Below, one piece after another: positions 9,084 to 18,399 of a stretch of DNA of 64,000 nt. The notes under the pieces were generated by a model. It was given only the letters and a program-made list of their open reading frames with translations. It was not told the origin of the DNA and searched no databases. The position numbers and the translations under genes were made by a program. The stretch spans positions 208,563 to 272,562 of the forward strand of contig JBBHKE010000303.1 in NCBI GenBank assembly GCA_037447655.1. Direction: 5' to 3'. How positions within the stretch are numbered: position 1 is the stretch's first letter; each line of letters starts with the position of its first letter. The DNA is from Zygnema cylindricum (lineage: Eukaryota; Streptophyta; Zygnematophyceae; Zygnematales; Zygnemataceae).

Positions 9084-12000
9084 TTTTTTTAGGGCACATT
9101 CTTATGCGTTTGAGTCTTATTTAATTTAATTTTTGTAAATTTTCACTTGAAAAAGGTACATTTATGTACGGTCTGACATCGACCGTAAAAAAGTAAATGA
9201 AATTTTAATAACCCAAATAAGAGTTATTGACACTAATAACGATTCGCGGTGCACTTTTTTTTTGTTTTTTGGCTTTTGATGGAAACTTGCGTCGGACATT
9301 CTTATCTCAACAGAAAAAACCTGTGGTGAAAGAATTCTAAAGAATTCTCAACCGACAATATATTACTTAACTACAGTAGAGTGTCGTTGAGTAAAATTCT
9401 CGTGGGTTTGACCTTATAGGATGTATGGTTCTTGTTTGTGCGAAACAATCGATTGATTTGGTCGACCTAACACTTGGTAAGACTTAGGGCGCGCGCCCAT
9501 GTAAAAGTAGCTTCGCGATGATCAAGGTGTTACAATGTTCCGAATTCGAAATCGTTACTTAATTCTGCGACGGATGTAGACCCTATGATTTTGTGACGTA
9601 GGCGTGTACGCGTGTATTTGCACGCGCATGTATTTACTGAAGGCGTGTATTTTTTTGTGACTTTGTAAACTTCTAGTTTTTTTTTTTTTTTTTGGCTTTT
9701 GTAGTCTTTAAATGTTTTTTTTCTTTTTTTAACCTATTTGTACCTCGATGGTGTTTTCCACCGCACTTTTTGAAATAAAGTTTTTCTTTTGTGACATTGT
9801 AGATGTAAGTTTTTGTGACATTATGACGTCATGCCCACGTCGACGACACTTATTTCATAACTTTACGATGTGGCTTTCCTGATTTTTTTTTTGTCTTTTC
9901 TCACTCGATTTGTCACCGAACTATGCCCAAAGGTAGTCAGCTTTTCTTTTATTTTAAAGCTCTTTCATTCCATATCGATGTTGTCATTTTTCATTTCAGG
10001 AAAAAAGGGGGGGGGGGTAGTGGCTGATGGAGGGAAAAAGGCGACCGCGTCGTAGACTTTTGCAAAGGACCTATGACACGTGAAGGTTCAAAACCCTTTA
10101 ACATTTTTTTTACCTTGCACGTGACGAGCAAGAAAAAAATTACAATCTTGTATAGTGTTATTTTGCAATCTAAAATGTTTTTCTAAATTTTGACTGAAAA
10201 CATTGTACATGTCTCGATCGATAGTGATCGGTCGTATCATGGCTATTTATTTTTCACATAAATCAAAATACCTTTTGTATCAATCATAAAAAGTGTTTCA
10301 CAATATCGATAGAAATGTTAATACAATGCATTTAGAATATCATCGGTCAATAAATAAACAATAGTTAAAATGTTGAGGCATGCACTCACCAGTATGTGCT
10401 TGTATATGTAACACATGTGTGGCATAAGCGCCTCACCTGAAGAATTAGATTTATTACATACGTGTAGAAAATTAAATGGCTAGCTTTGAAAAAACGCTTT
10501 TTTAAAAGAACCAATACAAAGCCCAATATAAGTCTTTAGACTCCCGCTCTATCGCATTAGAGAAAAATATATTTTCTGGTTTAATAAGCTATGGCTAAGG
10601 AGTAAAACCTTGTCCTATGGTAAATCCTCGTGCACGATAAGCGTATCACTTGATTCAAATCGTCTATCCGGTTTGCTACAAAAAGAGAACATAATAAAAC
10701 ATATGGTGTGATTTACCATTGCGGTATCTTACCTTAATGACCTTGCTTTGACTTTTAAATTCACGTGAAACTTTGGCGCCAATTACACGATTGAATATAC
10801 AACCTTAAATCCAACATTTCCCTAGTTCGAATGAGATCAAAATAAGATATAGTTGACCTCTCCATAACCCCATACAAATCTACCGTCCCCTTTGACATTT
10901 TTACCCTAACTTGCTTGTGTAGCCCCAACCCCAAAAAAACGTTTTAAAATATACGCTAGTTGCAAACATAAACCATATATTAGATTCGTTTTTTCATCTT
11001 TAGTGCCCAATTAACCATATCAATGTTAGGACGTACAATTTTTGAATCTACGCTTACGTTACGTTGGTTCGTAGTTAGTGTGGATATAGATTTGACCGTG
11101 CGTCGGTTTGCGTACTTTGATTTTGTTTCGTATAGTTTGATGTAATATTTCGTGCGTGTACTTTTCACGTGTACATGATTAGATATGATTTGATTTATTT
11201 TGTTTCGTTTGAGTTCTAGTACCTTACGTCGAGAAGTTTCGTTTCGCGTGACGTACATCTAGTATGTTCGTTTCGCATAAGTTAAGTTTGTCGTACATGA
11301 CTGTCAGTTTGGTTTCTAGTAGTTTCATTTTGTTTTGTACCATATTTACGTCTAATTACATTTAGACACTTCTACAATTAGTGTTCTAGATTGTTTCCAC
11401 AACTTAGTTTAAAAGCTATTGTGTGAGTTAGATATATAATTAGGAATCAAGTTAAGAGTCAATTAAGTAAGAATGAATTAAGAAAAGTGTAATGTTTAAG
11501 GATTGAGTTAATATGAGTTTATATTATTGAGTGTTCAATTTGTCTCTATCTTGGATCATGACCTTTCAATATGTTGTAATGTTTGATTTGATTTTAATTT
11601 CGCTTCCGCATTGAGATATTTGAGTGATTGTGAGCGCATTCCGATTGACTCTTATTTCCTATCAATCAACATATTATACGAATCTTATTTGTTGTTAAGG
11701 TTTCAAAGCCTTTATAACAATTCAACTAAACTACTCCATATGAAGGCCCATTTTTAAATGAGAAGTAATAGAAATATCATAATATAAAAAACATCAACAA
11801 ATTACCTTCTACCGATTGTAGTTTTTTTTAATGGGAGTTGTTTGGAAAAATAAAGAGAAAAAAGAAATTTACTAATGAAAGAGAAAGCATGTGAGCTTTA
11901 ATTAGAAAAATAGTAGTGGTGAAGTATCTCAAGGAGAGAACGATTTGTACATAAGAATATTTGGAGGGAGATTGAGTTTCAAAATTTTGGACTCTCTGAA

Positions 12001-12094
12001 AAAAACCCTTTTAAATTGGATTGCACTTGAACAAGTTTGTTTCTATATAATAGTCAAGAATTGTTGAAAGCCATCACTTCTGATTAGCCGGTAG
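9084..12094. other. Gene-free interval
   Basis: No coding region is supported. It contains poly-T and poly-G runs, one solo end of the TA-target MITE family (9230-9252), and between about 9560 and 9980 scattered similarity to 44880-45800, including a shared gtgacattatgacgt block and an agctctttcatt block. That suggests an old dispersed repeat. Confidence 0.6.
9230..9252. repeat. Solo end of TA-target MITE family (TIR-A)
   Basis: The right-hand terminus actaataacgattcgcggtg is present, but no matching left end lies nearby. It marks a decayed or truncated copy of the family described at 29515-29717. Confidence 0.6.
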
Positions 12095-12369
12095 GTTGTT
12101 GGTAGTGTTGGGTATCGAGGACCGTTTGCCGATATTTGATGTATATCGAATTTTAGGTACCCGATAATCGATATATCGCTTCGATATATCGAATTTCAAA
12201 TTATCGCTATATATCGCCAATATATCGCTAATATATCGAATCGCCGATTTATCGAAGCTTCTTAAAAAAAAAAAATCTTGCTAGTCAATTCTTGGAAGAA
12301 GAGAAGCACAGCTGTCAAAGTGGTGGAGGATGTTTTCTTTTTTTCACGGAAACTGCGAATCGGAAACTG

Positions 12370-12615
12370 TGTTGGAGGATTGTCCACTTCGGACTCCACA
12401 CGTGTGTATCGCAGTAAATGTTGGTTCCGCCAATGCGCCGTTCATTGCCGTAAATTCGGTTTCAGGCGCTTGCATGCACATCGGCCGGGTAGCTCAGTTG
12501 GTAGAGCTAGTGTACGGCTAACACAAGGTCCCGGGTTCGATCCCCGACTTGGCCATTTTCCAAAGTTTTCACTTTGGCGCCCATGCAATACGTAGAATAT
12601 CGCCGATCCTCAACA
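12370..12615 (+). repeat. TRIM 5' LTR, 246 bp
   Basis: Bounded by TG and CA with TGTTGG...CCAACA-like inverted ends. It contains the tRNA-like unit 12483-12555 and, just after it, the inverted pair CCAAAG/CTTTGG around a T-run. About 98 percent identical to the 3' LTR by eye, so the insertion is fairly young. Confidence 0.92.
12483..12555 (+). tRNA. tRNA-like sequence in TRIM 5' LTR (probably not a functional tRNA)
   Basis: It is 73 nt with a 7-bp acceptor (GGCCGGG/CTTGGCC, two G-U pairs), a 4-bp D stem GCTC/GAGC with loop AGTTGGTA, and a T arm ending in TTCGATC. The internal pol III boxes are good: A box TAGCTCAGTTGG at 12490-12501, B box GGTTCGATCC at 12534-12543. TTTT follows directly (12556-12559). 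The anticodon arm is weak: a 4-bp GTGT/ACAC stem with loop ACGGCTA lacks U33 and would read GGC. An alternative is a Val-AAC ancestor (CTAACAC) that has lost its 3' half-stem. One T-stem pair is mismatched in this copy. Confidence 0.75.
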
Positions 12616-12627
12616 GGGTATCAGAGC
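12616..12627 (+). promoter_or_regulatory. Primer-binding site of the TRIM
   Basis: GGGTATCAGAGC follows the 5' LTR without a gap and differs at one base from TGGTATCAGAGC, the site complementary to the 3' end of plant initiator methionine tRNA that Copia and TRIM elements use to prime minus-strand DNA synthesis. Confidence 0.85.
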
Positions 12628-12667
12628 AAGGGGGCGTTGGCAAGCCACACGAGATGGAGTACATCGT

Positions 12668-12676
12668 GAGAGGGCG
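12668..12676 (+). promoter_or_regulatory. Polypurine tract of the TRIM
   Basis: GAGAGGGCG lies directly before the 3' LTR, where plus-strand DNA synthesis is primed in LTR retroelements. One C interrupts the purines. Confidence 0.6.
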
Positions 12677-12922
12677 TGTTGGAGGATTGTCCACTTCGGA
12701 CTCCACACGTGTGTATCGCAGTAAATGTTGGTTCCGCCAGTGCGCCGTTCATTGCCGTAAATTCAGTTTCAGGCGCTTGCATGCACATCGGCCGGGTAGC
12801 TCAGTTGGTAGAGCTAGTGTACGGCTAACACAAGGTCCCGGGTTCGATCCCTGGCTTGGCCATTTTCCAAAGTTTTCACTTTGGCGCCCATGCGATACGT
12901 AGAATATCGCCGATCCTCAACA
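12677..12922 (+). repeat. TRIM 3' LTR, 246 bp
   Basis: Same length and ends as the 5' LTR, with about five substitutions. Two of them fall in the tRNA-like T arm and restore pairing there. Confidence 0.92.
12790..12862 (+). tRNA. tRNA-like sequence in TRIM 3' LTR
   Basis: Second 73-nt copy. Here the T stem is fully paired (CCGGG/CCTGG with one G-U pair), so this copy folds better than the first. The A and B boxes are identical, the same weak anticodon arm is present, and TTTT follows at 12863-12866. A tRNA scanner would probably score it as a tRNA or tRNA pseudogene. Confidence 0.75.
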
Positions 12923-12964
12923 AACTGTAAATGGATTAATTGAGAACCTAATTAATTGAGAATT

Positions 12965-13090
12965 GATTAGCTGCAGCTGCTAGAACTACGTGGCGCTGCA
13001 GCTAGAACTAGTGCTACTGCAGATGCTAGTACTAGCTACTGTTGCTGCCAGTAGTACTAGCTGCTGCAGCAAGTAGTACTAACTAACTGC
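12965..13090. repeat. CTGCTG/TAGTACTAG low-complexity patch
   Basis: Short units such as ctgcagctgctag and tagtactagctactg recur imperfectly. The patch belongs to the hAT-like element and has no open frame of note. Confidence 0.5.
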
Positions 13091-13100
13091 TACTCCAATT

Positions 13101-13373
13101 AATAAAAATAAGAATAAGATTTTGCAATTTGTACATTTCAAAAAATAATTAATAATAATAAGAATAAAGGTTCACATTTTATACACTTTAAAAAATAATA
13201 AATAAAAATAATATTTAAAACTCACATTTTGTACACCTCATAAAATGATTTATAAAAATAAGAATAAAATATCACATTTTATACACTTCATAAAATATTG
13301 AATAAAAATAATAATAATAATTCTCATTTCGTACACTTCAAAAATTAATAAATAAAAATAATAATAAAAATTC
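13101..13373. repeat. Minisatellite, about 5 copies of a ~56-bp AT-rich unit
   Basis: Each unit has aataaaaataagaataaaa followed by cacattttgtacacttca and aaaaata, with small changes. It lies inside the hAT-like element. Confidence 0.75.
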
Positions 13374-13522
13374 ATGCCTGAAACGAACAGTATGCAATTT
13401 TTTTTTTCATATCATACTTTGACTAAAATAGTGCGGGTTTCAAGTTTTCATATATGAAGTTCCGTACCGTAGTACGTACAAAATAAGTAACTACAGCTAC
13501 ATTTTGCGGCGTTACCTTTTAA

Positions 13523-13928
13523 GGGTGAACTTCCATTGGAGGAAAAGTGGGGTTGTTTACTGAAAGCCGTACGATTTCGTACAAATTCGTACCATTTTTT
13601 TTTTCGTCAGACGAAACATGAAGCATGTTTTCAGGATGGCTTTTATATTTTAGGCGTAAGTATCGACTGTTGGATGTCTCACTATTTTAGATTCGCGATG
13701 CAATCGCGCACATCGTCCAATGTGAAGAAACTCTCATCGCGAGGAGAGTTTCCTCACACTGGACGATGTGCGCGATTGCTTACATCCAACGGTCGAATCT
13801 TACGCCTATTTTATTGGAATCATCTTGTAAACATGTTTCATCTGACAAAAAAAAAATGGTACGAATTTGTACGAAATCGTACGGCTTCCAGTAAACAACC
13901 CCACTTTTCCTCTAATGGAGTAGAGGCC
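13523..13928. mobile_element. Harbinger-like MITE (TIR-B family), 406 bp
   Basis: Starts GGGTGAACTTCCATTGG after TAA. Inverted arms of about 100 bp pair around the centre: AGTGGGGTTGTTTACTG near 13550 against its complement near 13890, with the GTACGATTTCGTACAAATTC motif also mirrored. The centre holds a palindrome built on CATCGTCCA...TGGACGATG around CATCGCGAGG. The last 10 bases of the right end have diverged. It abuts the next MITE with one shared TAA. Confidence 0.7.
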
Positions 13929-13931
13929 TAA

Positions 13932-14594
13932 GGGTATGGTTACATCAGACGAAAAGTGAGGTTTAATACAGAATTCTGTACTTTCCCGTACCATGCCGTA
14001 CTATATTTTCGTGAGTTTTTTGAAAACAACATTACAGAAAATAAGATTGCGATTCTCCAAGTATCCGGGAGAAGACGTCGACCGTCCGATCACATTTTAG
14101 TCTTCATCTCCGAAGCAATCGCTCCATACGCCTCTGTATTGGTGAACCCACCTCCGCGAGGTGGGTTCACCAATACAGAACCACTCAATTCACTACACGT
14201 GCACATCAGACACGTGCGTCAATGAAAAATGAAAATTTTCACACGTCCCTAAAGTCACGTGCCTTCGGACAAGGTGACCGTAAAATCTTTGCCGAAAAGA
14301 AATACGGTTTTTCCCTGAAAGTCAGCAGAGTGAAGGAGATCTCTGAGGTACATTGACGCGGTACACTTGCGAAGTACACGTACGTAATACGCAAGTACAT
14401 TTCCATACGAAAATGGTCGGTTTCCAAATCTTTGACGATTTTATAGATTTGATCGTCGACTTACGTGGAGCCACTCAAATAAGAGCACGTACGTAAAAAC
14501 TTGTTTACAGACGATACGCGATGTAACCGAGGCCTCTGTAATACAAAATTTTTGCTGTCCGTACTATTACAGACCTCCTGATGTAACCATACCC
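13932..14594. mobile_element. Harbinger-like MITE (TIR-B family), 663 bp
   Basis: Ends GGGTATGGTTACATCAG and its complement GATGTAACCATACCC, flanked by direct TAA (13929-13931 and 14595-14597), fitting the 3-bp TWA target of PIF/Harbinger elements. The centre near 14130-14190 is a palindrome, TATTGGTGAACCCACCTC around CGCG followed by its complement. There is no transposase. Confidence 0.75.
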
Positions 14595-14793
14595 TAAGTC
14601 ACGGAACGAATATCACGTCGTGCGTCGCGTTTCAGAAAAAATGTCGTTATCGCTAAAAAAACATATTAAATAAAATTTCTATTTTATAAAATACAATATA
14701 TCGCGATATATATCGCGATGGTTTATGTTGGTCGCGGTACGATATATCGAGTATCGAAATTATCGCGATATGAAACCACCCTATACCCTACAC

Positions 14794-14995
14794 TACACCT
14801 TGAATCGTTATTAGCGTATAGAAATTATTAGTGTAAAGAAAAAATTAGCGTCATTCATTCTAATTTAGTGCCAGGAGACGTGGCAGATTATGGTTCACGT
14901 CTTAAATAGTGTAATTTATTATATTTAAGGTATCAATGTCAAAATTTTGGGGTGCCGATATAGCGTACGTAAGGCTAATAACGATTCACGGTGTA
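14794..14995. mobile_element. TA-target MITE (TIR-A family), 202 bp
   Basis: TA-CACC...GGTG-TA with ends CACCTTGAATCGTTATTAG and CTAATAACGATTCACGGTG. It is inserted in the terminal TA of the hAT-like element. The reverse complement of the copy at 29515-29717 matches it along its whole length with few differences. Confidence 0.85.
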
Positions 14996-15003
14996 GTTGT
15001 TGG

Positions 15004-17350
15004 AATGACCCGAGTGGCGCAAAGCGAAAATCTGGGGAATTGTTAAGCGGTCGCTTTACAAGACAAATCTTTTTGACGGAATGACCGGACAAAAGTATTT
15101 ACCGTCAAGTTTTGATGCATTTCGTTCACTTTTGCACCTGCCGCCCAACCAGAATGACGTATCCAATTATCATTTCCCTGGTAAGATTGTTATATGCCTC
15201 GACAATGTAATTATTTTCCGTTCGCCAGGGTGGAGACAAAACACCAAGATCTGTAGTATGGATAATTGGATAGAGCAGTCCGTACGATCACTGTTTTGTT
15301 CACAGATAAAAGGTACGGTACGAGACATCCATTTTTTAAATGGCACTCATTTGGGATCCAGAATCTTGCCCCATTTAATCATCAGAAAGCTGTCCGTGTT
15401 GGCCTGGTTTACCAAAGTTCTTTGTCTTTTCCAACACCGAAATGTCAAGTGACGTGGCATCTAAAGTCAATCATTGAACAATAAGAGCGTTGTCCGTACA
15501 TTATGCTACGATCGTCACACATTCTGTACGTATCCCTTAACAGCATCATGATGCTGGCGTCATCGATGAACTTTTTTGATAATAGATTTTCTCCTGTTTG
15601 TGGCATCGCTCATCTGTCCTCCTATTTTGATTTTTCCGCAAGTATTAAACTATTTGATTTTTTTATTTTTTTTCTGCTCTGGAAGGTGAAAACAGTTGAC
15701 ACCATTACCTTCAAATTTCACCTGAAATCTCCTGCCAGGCATTCCGTACTCTGATATCCGTACAGTACTCACGACCCTCTCCCATGGAGTGTCTTCGCAA
15801 CCTCCCATAGAAAAAATGTATCGAATGGCTAAAATGGCTTTATGACGAAAAGATACACGATTGAGGGGTTGAAGCGTGTCACAGAAATCTTCAATTGCGA
15901 CCAGATTGCGGGCAGAATTAAAAAAAAATCCATTCATTTACGGGAACAGGTGTAAAAGTGTAAATCTAGTTTTCTCCGCCGGTGTTCGTACGTGACACGC
16001 GAATTATGCAAAACGATTGGCTACTCCTAGATTCTCAGTCGGTTTCTCATGGACTTTTGAAATACATACAAATCAGTCGAGATCTTTCAGATCGTTTGAA
16101 CAGGATCTGCTAATTGTACGGAAAGCAATAACCTAACTAACTCTGCGTTTGGACTGCCTGTTTTGGCCGACGCATGGAAGCCGCCCTTCTGATCGAGACT
16201 CTTGAGATCTTCCTTGTCGTCCAATTTTATCTCAGCCATCTCTCCACCAAATGAAGCCATTTAAAAAACCCAATTTCCACTTTGAAACAGAGAACAATAC
16301 CCACATTTAAGATTTCTGAAACTCAGAAACTAGCACCATAATTTTTGTTTTTTTCGAGACGGTTTCGACACCTTTCCTCAACCGTTTTTGTCCCTCAACT
16401 TTCTGACTTACCCCCTTCCTCATAAAGCGTCACGTTTCAGGAAAATTACTTCATAATTTAATCTTTTTTCTTACTCCCCTTTTTGCGTTGCCCTGTTTAC
16501 AGTTGTTTTCATACTTCTGTTTTTTTTTTTTTTTTTTGGTAATTTCGGAAGCCTTTTTTATTGTTTTGAAAAAAGGCGAAAAAAAAGGTGAAATGAAAAA
16601 GCACCTGGAAGCTGCGTAACTATTCCGTAAAACAGGATCTATGGTGGATTTTAAACAGGATCTATGGATTCAGGAAAAACTGAAACTGAATTGTGAATTT
16701 ATTCCTGGAAGAAGATCAAAAAAATCTATAATTTTTGGAAAACCCTTTTTTTCCGAAGACAAAAACATGGTGAAACAAAGTTCCCGATTGTCTTCAGTTT
16801 TAAGAAAAGCAAATGCCCCAATTTATAATATTAGAGATGGAGATGGAGATGGAGATGGGGAGGCTTTAAAAAAAAAAAAAAGGGAAGTTAAAGGACCTTT
16901 TTCTCAATCTAGTAGTGGTTGTCTTCCAGCGGCCTCTATTCAGGTGAATTCTGTTGCCCTAGAACTTGAATTTTATAGTTTTTTTTTTTTTTCGCTGACT
17001 CTTTTTAATCTTATTTGGGAGTTTTTGAGTGTATTTTTTTTTCTTTTCCAACTTCCGTTTGGTGAATGTAGTAAACATTCTCTTTAGTTTTTAGTTTTTA
17101 TATTTATCAATTCGGACAATTTTTCCACTTCCTCAGTTTCTGAAAACGGAATTTTGTCTCTTCGATCCAAAAAATGTATATGTGTATATTTTTTTTTTTG
17201 GTTTATTTATTATTGTTATATTTGGCATACAATCCCATATTTCCTTTTCCAAAGGTTAAAATATCTTCTCTTTATGAAACTGTTTACTCTTTTCAGTTCT
17301 AGTCCAGTCAAGTTTTTATCAATCACAGTCGATCTAACAGTCGGATTTTG
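15004..17350. other. Interval without a supported gene
   Basis: Short open frames occur, for example at 15081-15452, but none has a recognisable domain or codon bias. A frame at 16641-17087 ends at a plausible CAG|GTGAAT donor (16944) and could be a 5' exon of the GT61 gene, but I cannot connect it. Confidence 0.5.
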
Positions 17351-17410
17351 TTTTGATGAACCTAAACTCAATTAGTGTGGCCATTTTGGGGAAGTATTTT
17401 TTTCAGGTGA

Positions 17411-17640
17411 TTTTTTGGGGTACAATGTTACTTTTTTTAGGAGGTGATTTATTTTGGAACAGACAAAGGGGAATGCTTCATCTGTACACTCGCCCAAATA
17501 CGGTTAGTCGTACTTTTTTGTCTTTTATGCCAGATCAGCCGATGGAAGATAACCTTTTTACTTCTCCATCAATCGACAGAATGAAAATTCGGATTGCATC
17601 TTTTTTTTTTCCGCAATTTACCCATAATATCGGGTAGTTG
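17411..17640 (+). other. Possible 5' exon of the GT61 gene with a membrane segment
   Basis: After a TTTTTTTCAG acceptor, the frame reads VIFWGTMLLFLGGDLFWN, a plausible type II membrane anchor as expected for a Golgi GT61 enzyme, then a hydrophilic stretch to a stop at 17635-17637 with a possible donor near 17632. No splice phase could be matched to the next exon. Confidence 0.3.
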
Positions 17641-17744
17641 AACCGATTTTGATAATTTATCATATCGTGGTTGTCTTAATTACCAATGAGCAAGCACTAA
17701 TTATGACGTCTACTTATCCACCAAAAGCTAAAATAGGTAAAGGG

Positions 17745-17875
17745 ATGTCCAACATTTTCTGTCCAATGTTCAACATTTGATGTTCAATGTCGAATTTGCA
17801 ATGTCCAATGTCGAATTTGCAATGTCCAATGGCCAAAATACAATGTCTAATGTCCAATATCCTGCCTCCAAAGTT
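17745..17875. repeat. Imperfect AATGTCCAATGTC tandem repeats
   Basis: The units aatgtccaatgtcgaatttgc and shorter variants repeat about eight times. No coding meaning is evident. Confidence 0.7.
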
Positions 17876-18399
17876 CTCTACAAATGTCAAATTTCAAATA
17901 TTCAAATCCCCAATGTACTATATCCATAGGATTTGATCTTCAAAATTTTTTACGAGGTTTTTCCTTTCATACGAAGACAAAGCGATTCTCTAATATTAAT
18001 GTCTTTTGTAAGATGTCAAAATTCCATTTTCTAATCATTACGATCATCGTGAAAATTTATTTTCCATCACACCTTTTACTGTTATTAGTTTGCTCCACAG
18101 CCTCTAGGAGCCAAGTCTCTTTCTTGGTTCTTTGTGGTGTTTTATTTTGCTTTTGAGAATTTTTTATTGAAGTATAGGTTCATGCATTGTCTCAGGATTT
18201 GAATTAATCTGGTCCATTCATACAGAATTTAGTGTGGACTATTTTATTGATTTGTAAAGCTTGCTAATACAATTCCACTAATTTTGGCAAGTCCTGTGAC
18301 TAAAAATGAAAAACGGCGGATGAAAAATGTGACATGATGTGACATGTTGTCACATCACGTGATAAATTGACATCACTTGATGTGATGTCGACAATGCAG

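Larger units (their letters stand above)
12370..12922 (+). mobile_element. TRIM-type LTR element with a tRNA-like sequence in each LTR
   Basis: Two direct repeats of exactly 246 bp (12370-12615 and 12677-12922) differ at about five positions. Each starts TGTTGGAGGAT and ends ATCCTCAACA. The 61-bp interior begins GGGTATCAGAGC, a near match to the plant initiator-Met primer-binding site TGGTATCAGAGC, and ends with the purine tract GAGAGGGCG. The element is bounded by a perfect 5-bp target duplication AACTG (12365-12369 and 12923-12927). It has no coding capacity, so it is a terminal-repeat retrotransposon in miniature that must be mobilised in trans. Each LTR contains a 73-nt tRNA-like sequence on the sense strand followed by TTTT. 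Confidence 0.92.
12103..14995. mobile_element. hAT-like element, host of nested insertions
   Basis: The left end starts TAGTGTTGGGTATCGAGG and the right end finishes ATACCCTACACTA. Immediately outside lie gttgttgg (12095-12102) and gttgttgg (14996-15003), an exact 8-bp target duplication that appears only once the TA-target MITE inserted in the terminal TA (14794-14995) is removed. Eight-bp duplications and TAGTG-type ends are typical of hAT elements. The subterminal regions are packed with TATCGATATATCG-type inverted motifs. There is no transposase. A 421-bp relative sits at 61778-62198. Inside lie a TRIM (12370-12922), a minisatellite (13101-13373) and two Harbinger-like MITEs (13523-14594). 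Confidence 0.8.

Noticed and set aside
12278-12902. Duplicated open frames with GLSTSDSTRVYRSKCWF
   Set aside because: They are translations of the two TRIM LTRs and the tRNA-like unit, not a protein repeat.
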